Source: Neopusillimonas maritima (GTDB lineage Bacteria; Pseudomonadota; Gammaproteobacteria; Burkholderiales; Burkholderiaceae_B). From it: 64,000 bases of DNA. This document shows positions 44,298-52,464 of the stretch, in pieces. Location of the stretch: the NCBI RefSeq assembly GCF_040930455.2, contig NZ_CP170494.1; one strand, written 5' to 3'. Positions within the stretch are counted from its first letter, which is position 1. Each line of letters begins with the position of its first letter. The translations under genes and the position numbers were made by a program. Under the pieces are notes generated by a model. The model did not search any database. It was not told the DNA's origin and saw only the letters and a list, made by a program, of their open reading frames with translations.

Positions 44298-45749
44298 ATG
44301 AAACTCGCGCAACATTATATCGACGGGAAATGGACATCAGCCGTATCAGGTACCGGCAACATTAAAAAGGGCGTCAACCCAGCTACCAATGAACATGCCT
44401 ACGACTACTGCGACGGCACCGAAGCAGAAGCACTGGCTGCGGTCGCGGCTGCACGACGCGCCTTCGATGAAACCAACTGGCGAAACAGCCCCCGTTTGCG
44501 TGCCGACATACTTTTTGACTTTGCCGCCCGTATGGAAGCGCGCAAAGCTGAAATAGCCGATTGGCTGGTTACTGTAAATGGCAAACTGCATCGCGAAGCC
44601 ATGGGCGAAGTGATGGGCAGTGTGTCCGAGCTTAAGTACTATGCTGGGTTGGCCCGCACTCAGTACGGACGCAATCTCGAGGTCGAGCCCGGCGCGTTCT
44701 CCATACTCGATCGCGAAGCTGCCGGCGTTGCCGCCATTATCCTGCCTTGGAACGCGCCCTTGCTATTGTTGGTCCGATCGCTCGCGCCGGCGTTAGCCGC
44801 AGGGTGCTCCGTTGTTATCAAGCCCGCCTTTCAAACCAGCACCGCGCATAACCTCGCTCTTGAGTACCTGACCAACGACGAACGCATCCCCGCCGGCATT
44901 GTGAACTCGGTTATCGAGTCCGGCATTGCCGTTTCACAGCACCTGTGCGAATCGCTGGATGTCGACGTCATCAGCTTTACGGGCTCTTCCCACGTGGGCA
45001 AACTGATTGCCGAATCAACCTCACCTTCGTTAAAGCGGTTGTCACTGGAATTGGGGGGCAAAGCCCCCGCCCTGGTCTTCCCCGACTGCGACATGGCCAA
45101 AACCGTTAGCGGTGTGGTGGCAGGCGCAACGGTGCTGGCCGGGCAACAATGCACCGCCATTACGCGTGTATTGGTACACGACGCCATTTACGACGCATTC
45201 AAAACCCAATTGGCCCAGGCCTTGCAAAGCATTAAAGTTGGGCCGGGCAATGACGCTGCCTCACAAATGGGCTGCCTCATTGATACTGCCAACCGCGACC
45301 GCATAGCCAAGCTGGTGGAGCGTGCGGAAAAAGAAGCACGCGTCATTGTAAAAGGCCAAATTCCCGAAGGCGAGCTGGCCAACGGCGCCTTCATTACGCC
45401 CAGCCTGATCGAAGTCGACGACCTTGCCTCGCCTTTCATTCAAGATGAGCTGTTTGGTCCATTATTGGTGCTGGAGCGTTTCCACGACGAAGCCGAAGCC
45501 ATCAACCGCGCCAACGCCACACGCTATAGCCTTGCGTCCAGCGTATGGACACAAGACCTTTTCCTGGCCCGGCGCATGGCCTCGAAACTGAACTTTGGCA
45601 ATGTCTGGTGCAATACTCACAACCGCCTGTTTGCCGAAGCCGAAACGGGTGGATATGGCGACAGCGGATATGGAAAGCTGCACGGTCTCGAAGGCATGTA
45701 CGATTTTATGCGTACCAAGCATTTTTATTTTGAAACTAAAACGTCATGA
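44298..45749 (+). CDS. NAD(P)-dependent aldehyde dehydrogenase
   Basis: 483-residue aldehyde dehydrogenase. Catalytic Cys285 is in LAGQQCTAITRV and the general base Glu251 in LSLELGGKAPALVF. The cofactor region is seen in ILPWNAPLLLLVRSLAPALA and SFTGSSHVGKLIAE. The length fits the superfamily; in this context an aromatic aldehyde (benzaldehyde- or vanillin-type) is the likely substrate. It overlaps the alcohol dehydrogenase gene by four bases (ATGA), so the two act in order: alcohol to aldehyde to acid. Confidence 0.9.
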   Translation: MKLAQHYIDGKWTSAVSGTGNIKKGVNPATNEHAYDYCDGTEAEALAAVAAARRAFDETNWRNSPRLRADILFDFAARMEARKAEIADWLVTVNGKLHREAMGEVMGSVSELKYYAGLARTQYGRNLEVEPGAFSILDREAAGVAAIILPWNAPLLLLVRSLAPALAAGCSVVIKPAFQTSTAHNLALEYLTNDERIPAGIVNSVIESGIAVSQHLCESLDVDVISFTGSSHVGKLIAESTSPSLKRLSLELGGKAPALVFPDCDMAKTVSGVVAGATVLAGQQCTAITRVLVHDAIYDAFKTQLAQALQSIKVGPGNDAASQMGCLIDTANRDRIAKLVERAEKEARVIVKGQIPEGELANGAFITPSLIEVDDLASPFIQDELFGPLLVLERFHDEAEAINRANATRYSLASSVWTQDLFLARRMASKLNFGNVWCNTHNRLFAEAETGGYGDSGYGKLHGLEGMYDFMRTKHFYFETKTS

Positions 45750-46855
45750 CTATGGAAATCACCGCCGCTGTCTGTCGTGAAACGCAGCAACCATTTTCGC
45801 TTGAAAAACTCGCGCTTGAGGCTCCGCGGCCAAATGAAGTATTAGTCAAGATCGTCGCCACGGGTATCTGCCACACCGATGTCAATATGCGCAATACCGA
45901 CGGATTCACGCCCAAGCCCACCGTGCTCGGGCATGAAGGCGCGGGAATTGTTGAAAAGGTGGGTGATTCAGTTAAAAAAGTAAAGCCTGGCGATCCGGTT
46001 GTTATAACCTTCGATTCTTGCGGCAACTGCCTGAGCTGCATCCAGGGCGACGCTGCTTATTGCCAATACTTGGGCCGACATGCATTTTCCGGCAAGCGCA
46101 TCGACGGCACAACATCATTACGTAAAGGTAGTGAACAAATCCATAGTCATTTCTTTGGCCAGTCTTCTTTTGCCACCTACAGCATCTGCACCGAACGCAA
46201 TGTTATTCCTGTTGACTCATCGGTACCGCTTGAGTTGCTGGGCCCGTTGGGGTGCGGCATTCAAACCGGTGCCTCAACCGTCATTAACGCCTTGAAGGTC
46301 CGCGCAGGAAGCAAAATTGGCGTGCTGGGCGTAGGATCAGTGGGCATGGCTTCCGTTATGGCCGCTCATTTGTGCGGCGCGGCGACCATTATTGCGCTCG
46401 ACACCCAGGCCTCGCGGTTGGCGTTGGCAAAAGAGCTGGGAGCCACACACACCATTAACGGCTCCGAAGAAGACACCTTTGCCCGCATTCGTGAGATTGC
46501 CCCACAGGGCCTGAACTATGTGGTCGACACAACTGGCCACCTAGGCATTATTAAAGAGGCTGTAGGCCACATGACACCACGTGGTGTGTGCGCCCTCATC
46601 AATACAGCCAAAGGCGCCGATGCCCACATTAATATTTTGCAAATGGTATTGGGCGGACGCACGGTCCGCGGCGTTCACCAAGGCGACAGCGTACCGGACA
46701 TTTTTATCCCGCAGATGATCGAACTATACAAACAAGGGCGCTTTCCCTTCGACCGGCTCATTCGGTTCTACGATTTTGCCGACATTAATCAGGCCGTTGA
46801 AGACATGGAGTCGGGAGTAGCAATCAAGCCCGTTATCCGGATGCCGCTAACTTGA
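45746..46855 (+). CDS. zinc-dependent aryl-alcohol-type dehydrogenase
   Basis: 369-residue medium-chain alcohol dehydrogenase. The catalytic zinc region is ATGICHTDVNMRN and GHEGAGIVEKVG. The structural zinc lobe has four cysteines in CGNCLSCIQGDAAYC. The NAD-binding motif is GVLGVGSVGMASVMAA. The segment FFGQSSFATYSICTERNVIP is typical of benzyl/aryl-alcohol dehydrogenases such as XylB. It is coupled to the aldehyde dehydrogenase gene. The reaction direction in the cell is presumably alcohol oxidation, but is not shown. It is the last gene of the TRAP operon, followed by a 97-base gap. Confidence 0.88.
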   Translation: MTMEITAAVCRETQQPFSLEKLALEAPRPNEVLVKIVATGICHTDVNMRNTDGFTPKPTVLGHEGAGIVEKVGDSVKKVKPGDPVVITFDSCGNCLSCIQGDAAYCQYLGRHAFSGKRIDGTTSLRKGSEQIHSHFFGQSSFATYSICTERNVIPVDSSVPLELLGPLGCGIQTGASTVINALKVRAGSKIGVLGVGSVGMASVMAAHLCGAATIIALDTQASRLALAKELGATHTINGSEEDTFARIREIAPQGLNYVVDTTGHLGIIKEAVGHMTPRGVCALINTAKGADAHINILQMVLGGRTVRGVHQGDSVPDIFIPQMIELYKQGRFPFDRLIRFYDFADINQAVEDMESGVAIKPVIRMPLT

Positions 46856-46952
46856 ACCGACCCGAATCTCAACGTAACCAAAAGAATAAAAGCTGTTCAA
46901 CACAATTGATTGAAATCGCATTGTTTACAGAATTTTAGAGAAGGAGATAACA

Positions 46953-47972
46953 ATGTTTATAAAGAATGGATGGTATGCCGCCGCCTGGGCTGATGAAATC
47001 GGCCATCATCTTGTGCAAAAATGGATTACCGGCGAACCGGTTGTGCTCTATCGCACACAAGCCGGGGAAGTCGTTGCGCTGCACGACCGCTGCCCCCACC
47101 GGCGCGCGTCACTATCGAAAGGTAACCTGGTGGGTGATGATGTCCAGTGCGCGTACCATGGAATCACCTTCGACTGCCAAGGCAATTGTGTGCGGGTTCC
47201 CGGGCAAGAAAAAGTACCCAGCGCATTGAGCTTAAGACGTTATAAAGTCGTGGAAAAATGGCAATGGATTTGGATCTGGATGGGCCAGCCCGACGAGGCC
47301 GACGAGTCATTACTTCCTGCGTTTGAGTACAACGATAGCCCAGGCTGGAAAGCGCTGGGTGGCTGTATCCCAGTTAAAGCAAACTATCAGCTTCTTACCG
47401 ACAATTTGCTCGACCTGACGCATGAAACTTACGTACACGGAAAAACCATTGGTAATTCCGCCGTTGCTGAGACACCAATGGAATACCAACTGAATGGCCA
47501 TGAAGTCCACGTGAAAAGAATCATGGAGAACACCCCACCACCGCCCTTGTTCAAACGGGTGCGCGGCTTCGAAGGTAATATTGATCGCTGGCAAATCATT
47601 CGCTTTCAGGCGCCTGCGCATATCTCCATTGATGCGCGCGGTTACCCTACTGGGGTGGACGATCTTGAACAAGGTATGCGTTGGTTTTCCTTGAACTCCC
47701 TTACACCGGTTGACGAACGAAACACACTTTATTTCTGGACAGTCACGCGTTGTTTTGATCTTGAGAACGAAGAGTTGGATGAGATCATAAAAGACCAAAT
47801 ACTTAAGACGTTCATGGAAGATGTTGAAGTGATCGAAGCGCAACAAGTATTAATTGAAACCGATGATCGCGCTATACCGGAGGTCAGTATCAGAGCAGAT
47901 GGCGGCTCAATATCGGCACGTCGTATTGTTGAAAAATTGGCCGCTCAAGACGCAGATGCCGGAATAACCTGA
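46953..47972 (+). CDS. Rieske oxygenase, VanA-like (ring-hydroxylating/O-demethylating alpha subunit)
   Basis: 339-residue oxygenase. The Rieske cluster is bound by CPHRR (Cys47, His49) and CAYHG (Cys66, His69). The mononuclear iron site is DNLLDLTHETYVHG, with His157 and His162. Size and layout match VanA-type O-demethylase oxygenases rather than large dioxygenase alpha subunits. Such enzymes need a separate FMN/ferredoxin reductase (VanB); none is encoded in this window. The gene has AGAAGGAGAT upstream. Substrates could be a methoxylated benzoate or another aromatic acid. It follows the alcohol dehydrogenase after 97 bases and may have its own promoter. Confidence 0.88.
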   Translation: MFIKNGWYAAAWADEIGHHLVQKWITGEPVVLYRTQAGEVVALHDRCPHRRASLSKGNLVGDDVQCAYHGITFDCQGNCVRVPGQEKVPSALSLRRYKVVEKWQWIWIWMGQPDEADESLLPAFEYNDSPGWKALGGCIPVKANYQLLTDNLLDLTHETYVHGKTIGNSAVAETPMEYQLNGHEVHVKRIMENTPPPPLFKRVRGFEGNIDRWQIIRFQAPAHISIDARGYPTGVDDLEQGMRWFSLNSLTPVDERNTLYFWTVTRCFDLENEELDEIIKDQILKTFMEDVEVIEAQQVLIETDDRAIPEVSIRADGGSISARRIVEKLAAQDADAGIT

Positions 47973-48017
47973 ACGCGCAGGACTCGTCTTGGCTCAAACG
48001 GCCCTGAAGGAGCTTTT

Positions 48018-48680
48018 ATGGAATTCCCAAAATGGGTCACCGACCGGGTCATTGCCCGCCAGGGAAAACTGCACGCCTACGACCACTTCAAACCGGAAGA
48101 AACGGCCTTTGTGGTTGTAGACTTGCAGAACTTTTTCACCCAACCGGGTTATATGGGCGAATGCAAAGCGGCACCCGCCACATTCCCTGCCGTGAACAAG
48201 CTGGCCAACGCACTGCGTGAAGCGGGTGGCCATGTTATTTGGGTGCAAACCTGCGCCGATAATGCCGACACATTCTGGGCGCATTTTCATCACGACATGC
48301 TGAAACCGGAACTGAGCCAACGCCGTTTAACGGAAATGTCGGTTGACCACCCGGGCTATGAGCTGGCTGCCGAACTTGACGTCGCGCCAACCGACACGCG
48401 CGTGGTGAAGCGCTATTACAGCGCCCTGGCACCCAACTCATCAAACCTGCACGAGGTCCTTCAGGATAAAGGCGTCAAAAACGTGCTCATTGGCGGCACC
48501 ACCACAAACGTGTGCTGTGAATCCACCGCCCGTAACGCCATGATGTTGAATTACCGCAGCATTATGGTGCATGATGCCTTGTCAGCCTTCACCTCACAGG
48601 AACATGAGTTCGCCCTGCAAGCGTGGATGCTGTATTTTGGGGATGTGCTGGGCGCTGACGACGTCATTGCGCGACTTTAA
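48018..48680 (+). CDS. isochorismatase-fold cysteine hydrolase
   Basis: 220-residue alpha/beta hydrolase of the isochorismatase/N-carbamoylsarcosine amidase family. The catalytic triad is Asp in VVVDLQNFFTQPGY, Lys in VVKRYYSALAPN and Cys in GTTTNVCCESTARNA. The cysteine shows it is an amidase-type member and not a true isochorismatase. Such enzymes cleave ureido, carbamoyl or amide groups, including maleamate-type ring-cleavage products. It stands 45 bases after the Rieske oxygenase and ends the cluster. Its substrate is unknown; a role in an N-containing aromatic pathway is a guess. Confidence 0.85.
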   Translation: MEFPKWVTDRVIARQGKLHAYDHFKPEETAFVVVDLQNFFTQPGYMGECKAAPATFPAVNKLANALREAGGHVIWVQTCADNADTFWAHFHHDMLKPELSQRRLTEMSVDHPGYELAAELDVAPTDTRVVKRYYSALAPNSSNLHEVLQDKGVKNVLIGGTTTNVCCESTARNAMMLNYRSIMVHDALSAFTSQEHEFALQAWMLYFGDVLGADDVIARL

Positions 48681-48694
48681 CTTGACGCGTAAAG

Positions 48695-50524
48695 CTAAAT
48701 AATTTGGGCTTCAGGCTGCCCATAGCTTAAATACTGCCGCGTTTTTTTATCTTCAATAAACCCGGCGCTGTTCAGCGCATACGGGATTAATTCCGGCGAC
48801 TGTGGACGCGCAATAACATAGCCCTGCACGTAATCGACCCCCAGTTCCTTCAAGGTGCGCAAAGTGGCCAGGTCTTCGGCCCATTCAGCAATGCTGATCA
48901 TGTTCAGACTTTTAGCCAACGTCACAATGGCACGCACAATCGCCACGTCGGTAGGATGCTCATTCATATTGCAGATGAACGCGCCGTCGATTTTCAAGGC
49001 GTCGGCGGGCAACTGCTTAAGGTAGGCGAACGAAGTGTAGCCTGCCCCGAAATCATCCAACGCTACTTTTGCGCCTTTTTCCTGTGCCCGGGAAATAAAG
49101 CTTCGGGTACGCTCCATGTCTTTTATGGCAACGCTTTCCGTAATTTCAATAAGCAATTTGCGCGCCACATGACCATAACGACTAAACAGGGCAAAAAACA
49201 TCTCCACAAATGAATCATCATTCAATGACATGCCGTTCAAGTTCACACAGACAAACTCCGTGTTTTCAAGCCGATGTTGATTATTATGCAGCCATTGCAG
49301 CGTGGTACTGACCACCCAATGGTCGATTAACGGCATAATCCCGCTTTCTTCGGCGGCGGAAATGATTTTGCCGGTAGGTACCAACGCCCCTTTGGGATCA
49401 TGCATGCGAAGCAAGACCTCAAAATTCAGTGAGCCGAATGGATCATTCAACGACATAATAGGCTGCATCACAACCGAGAAACCGGTGACATCGAAACCAC
49501 TGCTGAATTTACGCAACAAGCGCAGCTCCTGGCTTTGTTCCGACAACGCCTCAGCGCTATGCTGATGCACAACAACATGATTCAAACCGGATTCACGCGC
49601 TTCTCGCGCGGCTCTTTTGGCGACCAATACCGCGTCGTGTGCATCAATTTGAGCAGGTTCAATTCCCACCAAACCCATCGACGCCTTGAAACGAAAAGGG
49701 GTTGTTCCCACCAGGCAAGGCTGACTATGCAAGTCATCCAGAATCGACTGACACAGCTTGCGCGCCTTATCGAGACCCACATTCACAAAAAAGATCAGGA
49801 ACTCGGAGCCCGTTAGTCGCCCCAATTGCCCTTCCATGCCCAGCACCTGTTTTGCGCGCTCGCACACTTGCTTCAGCACATCGTCACCGGCCGATTTGCC
49901 GTAAAGATTATTCACCGTTTTCAGGGAGTTCAATTCCAGATAACCCAGCACGAACGTTTCACCTTCTTCGAGCCGTCGCAAACTGTCCGCCAGTTGAAGA
50001 TCGATCCCTTTGGAATTAAGGGCGTCGGTTAAGGGATCCCGGTTGGCCTGCAAACGCAACTTGGAAATCGCATCGGCATGACCGGTGATATCTTGCAAAG
50101 AGCCTTCAATACGATCGGCCTCAAGCACCGCTTTAACCAAATAAGAGCGACGCGGAATATGAGGTGCGTGACGCAGGTTATGAATTTCAAGCTCGGCCTG
50201 ACCATCCATTTCAAGCGCATTCACCAAGCGAATCCATGCTTGCCGGCCAAAATGGTTTTCCCACAAGCCATAATGCTCGTTCAGCTCGGGAATATCGAGC
50301 ATGTCCCGCAACACATGATTAATATTGGTGAGCTTGCCTTCAAGAGAAAGTGAAAACATGCCGATGGGGGCTACACTGTATACCCGCTGCAATTCAGCCT
50401 GGGAACGTAAGCGGCTGCGCCGCTCAGCCCAACGGGTACTGACCACCAAAACAAAAACAAGCAACGCCGACACGACCAGTGCGAACAGCAACTCTGAGCC
50501 TGCCAGGTTGTCAAACGCCGTCAT
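48695..50524 (-). CDS. GGDEF/EAL domain protein, likely c-di-GMP phosphodiesterase
   Basis: 609-residue protein. One transmembrane helix (residues 10-32, LLFALVVSALLVFVLVVSTR) is followed by a PAS-like region (residues 45-145). The GGDEF domain has a broken motif, LTGSEFLIFF, so it should not make c-di-GMP. The EAL domain keeps the key residues: NFEVLLRM (EVL for EAL), FVCVNLNG, LLIEITES, ALDDFGAGYTSFAYLK and IAEWAEDLATL. It probably cleaves c-di-GMP at the membrane. Its ATG starts right after the lysA stop with no gap, so the two are co-translated. It ends facing the isochorismatase-like gene. Confidence 0.9.
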   Translation of the reverse strand: MTAFDNLAGSELLFALVVSALLVFVLVVSTRWAERRSRLRSQAELQRVYSVAPIGMFSLSLEGKLTNINHVLRDMLDIPELNEHYGLWENHFGRQAWIRLVNALEMDGQAELEIHNLRHAPHIPRRSYLVKAVLEADRIEGSLQDITGHADAISKLRLQANRDPLTDALNSKGIDLQLADSLRRLEEGETFVLGYLELNSLKTVNNLYGKSAGDDVLKQVCERAKQVLGMEGQLGRLTGSEFLIFFVNVGLDKARKLCQSILDDLHSQPCLVGTTPFRFKASMGLVGIEPAQIDAHDAVLVAKRAAREARESGLNHVVVHQHSAEALSEQSQELRLLRKFSSGFDVTGFSVVMQPIMSLNDPFGSLNFEVLLRMHDPKGALVPTGKIISAAEESGIMPLIDHWVVSTTLQWLHNNQHRLENTEFVCVNLNGMSLNDDSFVEMFFALFSRYGHVARKLLIEITESVAIKDMERTRSFISRAQEKGAKVALDDFGAGYTSFAYLKQLPADALKIDGAFICNMNEHPTDVAIVRAIVTLAKSLNMISIAEWAEDLATLRTLKELGVDYVQGYVIARPQSPELIPYALNSAGFIEDKKTRQYLSYGQPEAQII

Positions 50525-51790
50525 CTATAGCGTTCTCTCGGAAGCGAACAAGTCGGCCAGCGCTTCTCGCGGGCGCACCACATGGAACGCAGTGCCGTCG
50601 ACCATCACTTCAGCAGGGCGCGGCCGGGTGTTGTACTGACTGGCCATCGTAAAGGCATAGGCGCCGGCAGACATAATCGCCAGTAAATCACCCTGTTTCA
50701 AGGCCAAGGTACGCGCCTTGGCAAGCCAGTCGCCACTTTCACAAATCGGCCCCACCACATCGTAGGTTTGCGCCTGCGCCGACTCTGCGGGTTGCTGTAC
50801 CGGCTCCACATCGTGCCAGGCATCGTAAAGCGTAGGACGCAGCAAATCATTCATGGCCGCGTCAACAATTGCGAAATTACGTGCTTCGGTATGCTTAAGG
50901 TACTCAACCCGTGTAAGCAAAACCCCCGCGTTGCCCACCAACGATCGGCCCGGCTCAAGCACAATCTGCAGGTCGCTTAATTGCTCTTGGTGCAAACGGG
51001 CGTAAACCTGATTCAGCAAGGCACTCGGCGACAGCAATGTTTCATCGGTATAACGAATACCAATACCGCCACCCAAATCGAGGTGTTCAATTGCAATGCC
51101 CTGGCTTTGCAATGTTCGAACCAGCACCAGTAATTTATCGAGCGCGTCGAGATACGGGCTCACCTGGGTTATCTGGGAGCCGATATGACAGTCAAGCCCC
51201 ACCACCTTCAGACTCGGCATGGCCGACGCCCGCGCATACACGGCAGGGGCATCCTGAATGGCAATGCCGAACTTGTTCTCTTTCAACCCCGTGGAAATAT
51301 ACGGATGCGTTTGCGCATCCACGTCGGGATTCACTCGTAACGATACCGGCGCCACTTTACCCATTTCCGCAGCCACTTGCGCCAGACGTTCCAGTTCGGG
51401 TTCAGACTCGACATTGAAGCACTTTACGCCGGCGTCCAAAGCCGCCCGCATTTCCCAGGCTTGCTTACCCACGCCGGAAAAAACAATTTTTGCAGGGTCC
51501 GCCCCCACTGCCATAACGCGTGCCAATTCGCCCCCGGAGACGATATCGAAACCGGCACCCAGCTTGCGGAACTCATTCAGCACAGCCAGATTCGAATTAG
51601 CTTTCATTCCGAAGCACACCAACACATTGCGGCCCGCCGCCGCGTCAGCGTATGACTGCCATGCGTCGTTGAGTGCCTGACGGGAATAAACATACAGAGG
51701 CGTACCGAATTCATCGGCCAGCAGGGTAAGCGGCACCCCCTCGGCATGCAAAACGCCTTGTTTAAAATTGAAATGAGGGGAAACAGTCAT
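50525..51790 (-). CDS. lysA: diaminopimelate decarboxylase
   Basis: 421-residue PLP enzyme that makes lysine from meso-diaminopimelate. The cofactor lysine lies in CFGMKANSNLAVL. Other marks are SGGELARVMAVG, LDLGGGIGIRY, LEPGRSLVGNAG and GPICESGDWLA. The length and order match the family. It is encoded after the small lipoprotein LptM (113-base gap) and divergent from cyaY, the normal arrangement in beta- and gammaproteobacteria. The GGDEF/EAL gene follows without a gap. Confidence 0.95.
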   Translation of the reverse strand: MTVSPHFNFKQGVLHAEGVPLTLLADEFGTPLYVYSRQALNDAWQSYADAAAGRNVLVCFGMKANSNLAVLNEFRKLGAGFDIVSGGELARVMAVGADPAKIVFSGVGKQAWEMRAALDAGVKCFNVESEPELERLAQVAAEMGKVAPVSLRVNPDVDAQTHPYISTGLKENKFGIAIQDAPAVYARASAMPSLKVVGLDCHIGSQITQVSPYLDALDKLLVLVRTLQSQGIAIEHLDLGGGIGIRYTDETLLSPSALLNQVYARLHQEQLSDLQIVLEPGRSLVGNAGVLLTRVEYLKHTEARNFAIVDAAMNDLLRPTLYDAWHDVEPVQQPAESAQAQTYDVVGPICESGDWLAKARTLALKQGDLLAIMSAGAYAFTMASQYNTRPRPAEVMVDGTAFHVVRPREALADLFASERTL

Positions 51791-51903
51791 GCGTTGAAAC
51801 GGAATGGGGTCATTTAAATTACGTCACTTACAAGTAATAATGCCTCGGAACGGGCCTAATCATAGCAATGAACCAGGCCAACCGGGCAAGCAAAACACAA
51901 GGG

Positions 51904-52101
51904 TTAACGCGTAGACGGCCCTTCGCTCATGTTATCGGGCGGTGCCGGCGGAGTGGTCAGGGAGGAATCGGGCGGCGCCGGAGGCGGTTGCGTTAACGGC
52001 CCTTTATAACCACAGGCGGCCACGCCCCATAACAATGCAATGCTGGCTACAATGCGAGTTAACGATGTTAACGCGGGAGCCTGTTTTAACGACGCTCGCA
52101 T
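51904..52101 (-). CDS. lptM: small lipoprotein LptM (YifL-like)
   Basis: 65-residue lipoprotein. A signal sequence ends in the lipobox LLWGVAAC, with Cys30 as the lipid-modified residue, followed by GYKGPLTQPPP, the conserved LptM motif, and then a Pro-rich tail. In E. coli LptM helps the assembly of the LptD lipopolysaccharide translocon. It lies upstream of lysA and divergent from cyaY, as in many relatives. It is short but well supported by motif and position. Confidence 0.85.
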   Translation of the reverse strand: MRASLKQAPALTSLTRIVASIALLWGVAACGYKGPLTQPPPAPPDSSLTTPPAPPDNMSEGPSTR

Positions 52102-52131
52102 GAGTCACTCCAAAAATTATAGGTAGTCATT

Positions 52132-52461
52132 ATGAACGAATCAGAATTTCTTGCACGCAGTGAAGCCATTCTTGATCACCTTGAAAGCCAGGCCGATGAT
52201 TGGGCGGCGCTTTACGATCTCGACATTGACGCCAACCGCAACGGCAATGTTCTGACCGTCATCTTCAACAATGATGTTCAGGTCGTTGTGAACAGCCAGG
52301 CCCCCATGAAGGAAATGTGGGTGGCCGCGCGTACCGGCGGTTTCCACTACCGTTTCGACGGGCAGAAATGGGTGGATACACGAGGCGGCCCCGACATGGC
52401 CGACACGCTTTCGCAAATTTGCTCGGAAATCAGCGGCAAACCCATCAAAGTAACGGTTTAG
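52132..52461 (+). CDS. cyaY: iron donor protein CyaY (frataxin)
   Basis: 109-residue bacterial frataxin, which binds iron and tunes iron-sulfur cluster assembly on IscU. It begins with the acidic helix ESEFLARSEAILDHLESQAD, then the beta sheet VLTVIFNNDVQVVVNSQAPM and the Trp-rich part KEMWVAARTGGFHYRF. The size is standard. It is divergent from lptM-lysA and ends four bases before the ponA stop. Confidence 0.95.
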   Translation: MNESEFLARSEAILDHLESQADDWAALYDLDIDANRNGNVLTVIFNNDVQVVVNSQAPMKEMWVAARTGGFHYRFDGQKWVDTRGGPDMADTLSQICSEISGKPIKVTV

Positions 52462-52464
52462 GGC

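Noticed and set aside
37877..48680. Nicotinate/pyridine degradation operon because of the amidase-fold hydrolase and FAD monooxygenases
   Set aside because: No 2,5-dihydroxypyridine dioxygenase, N-formylmaleamate deformylase or maleate isomerase is present, so the label is not supported.
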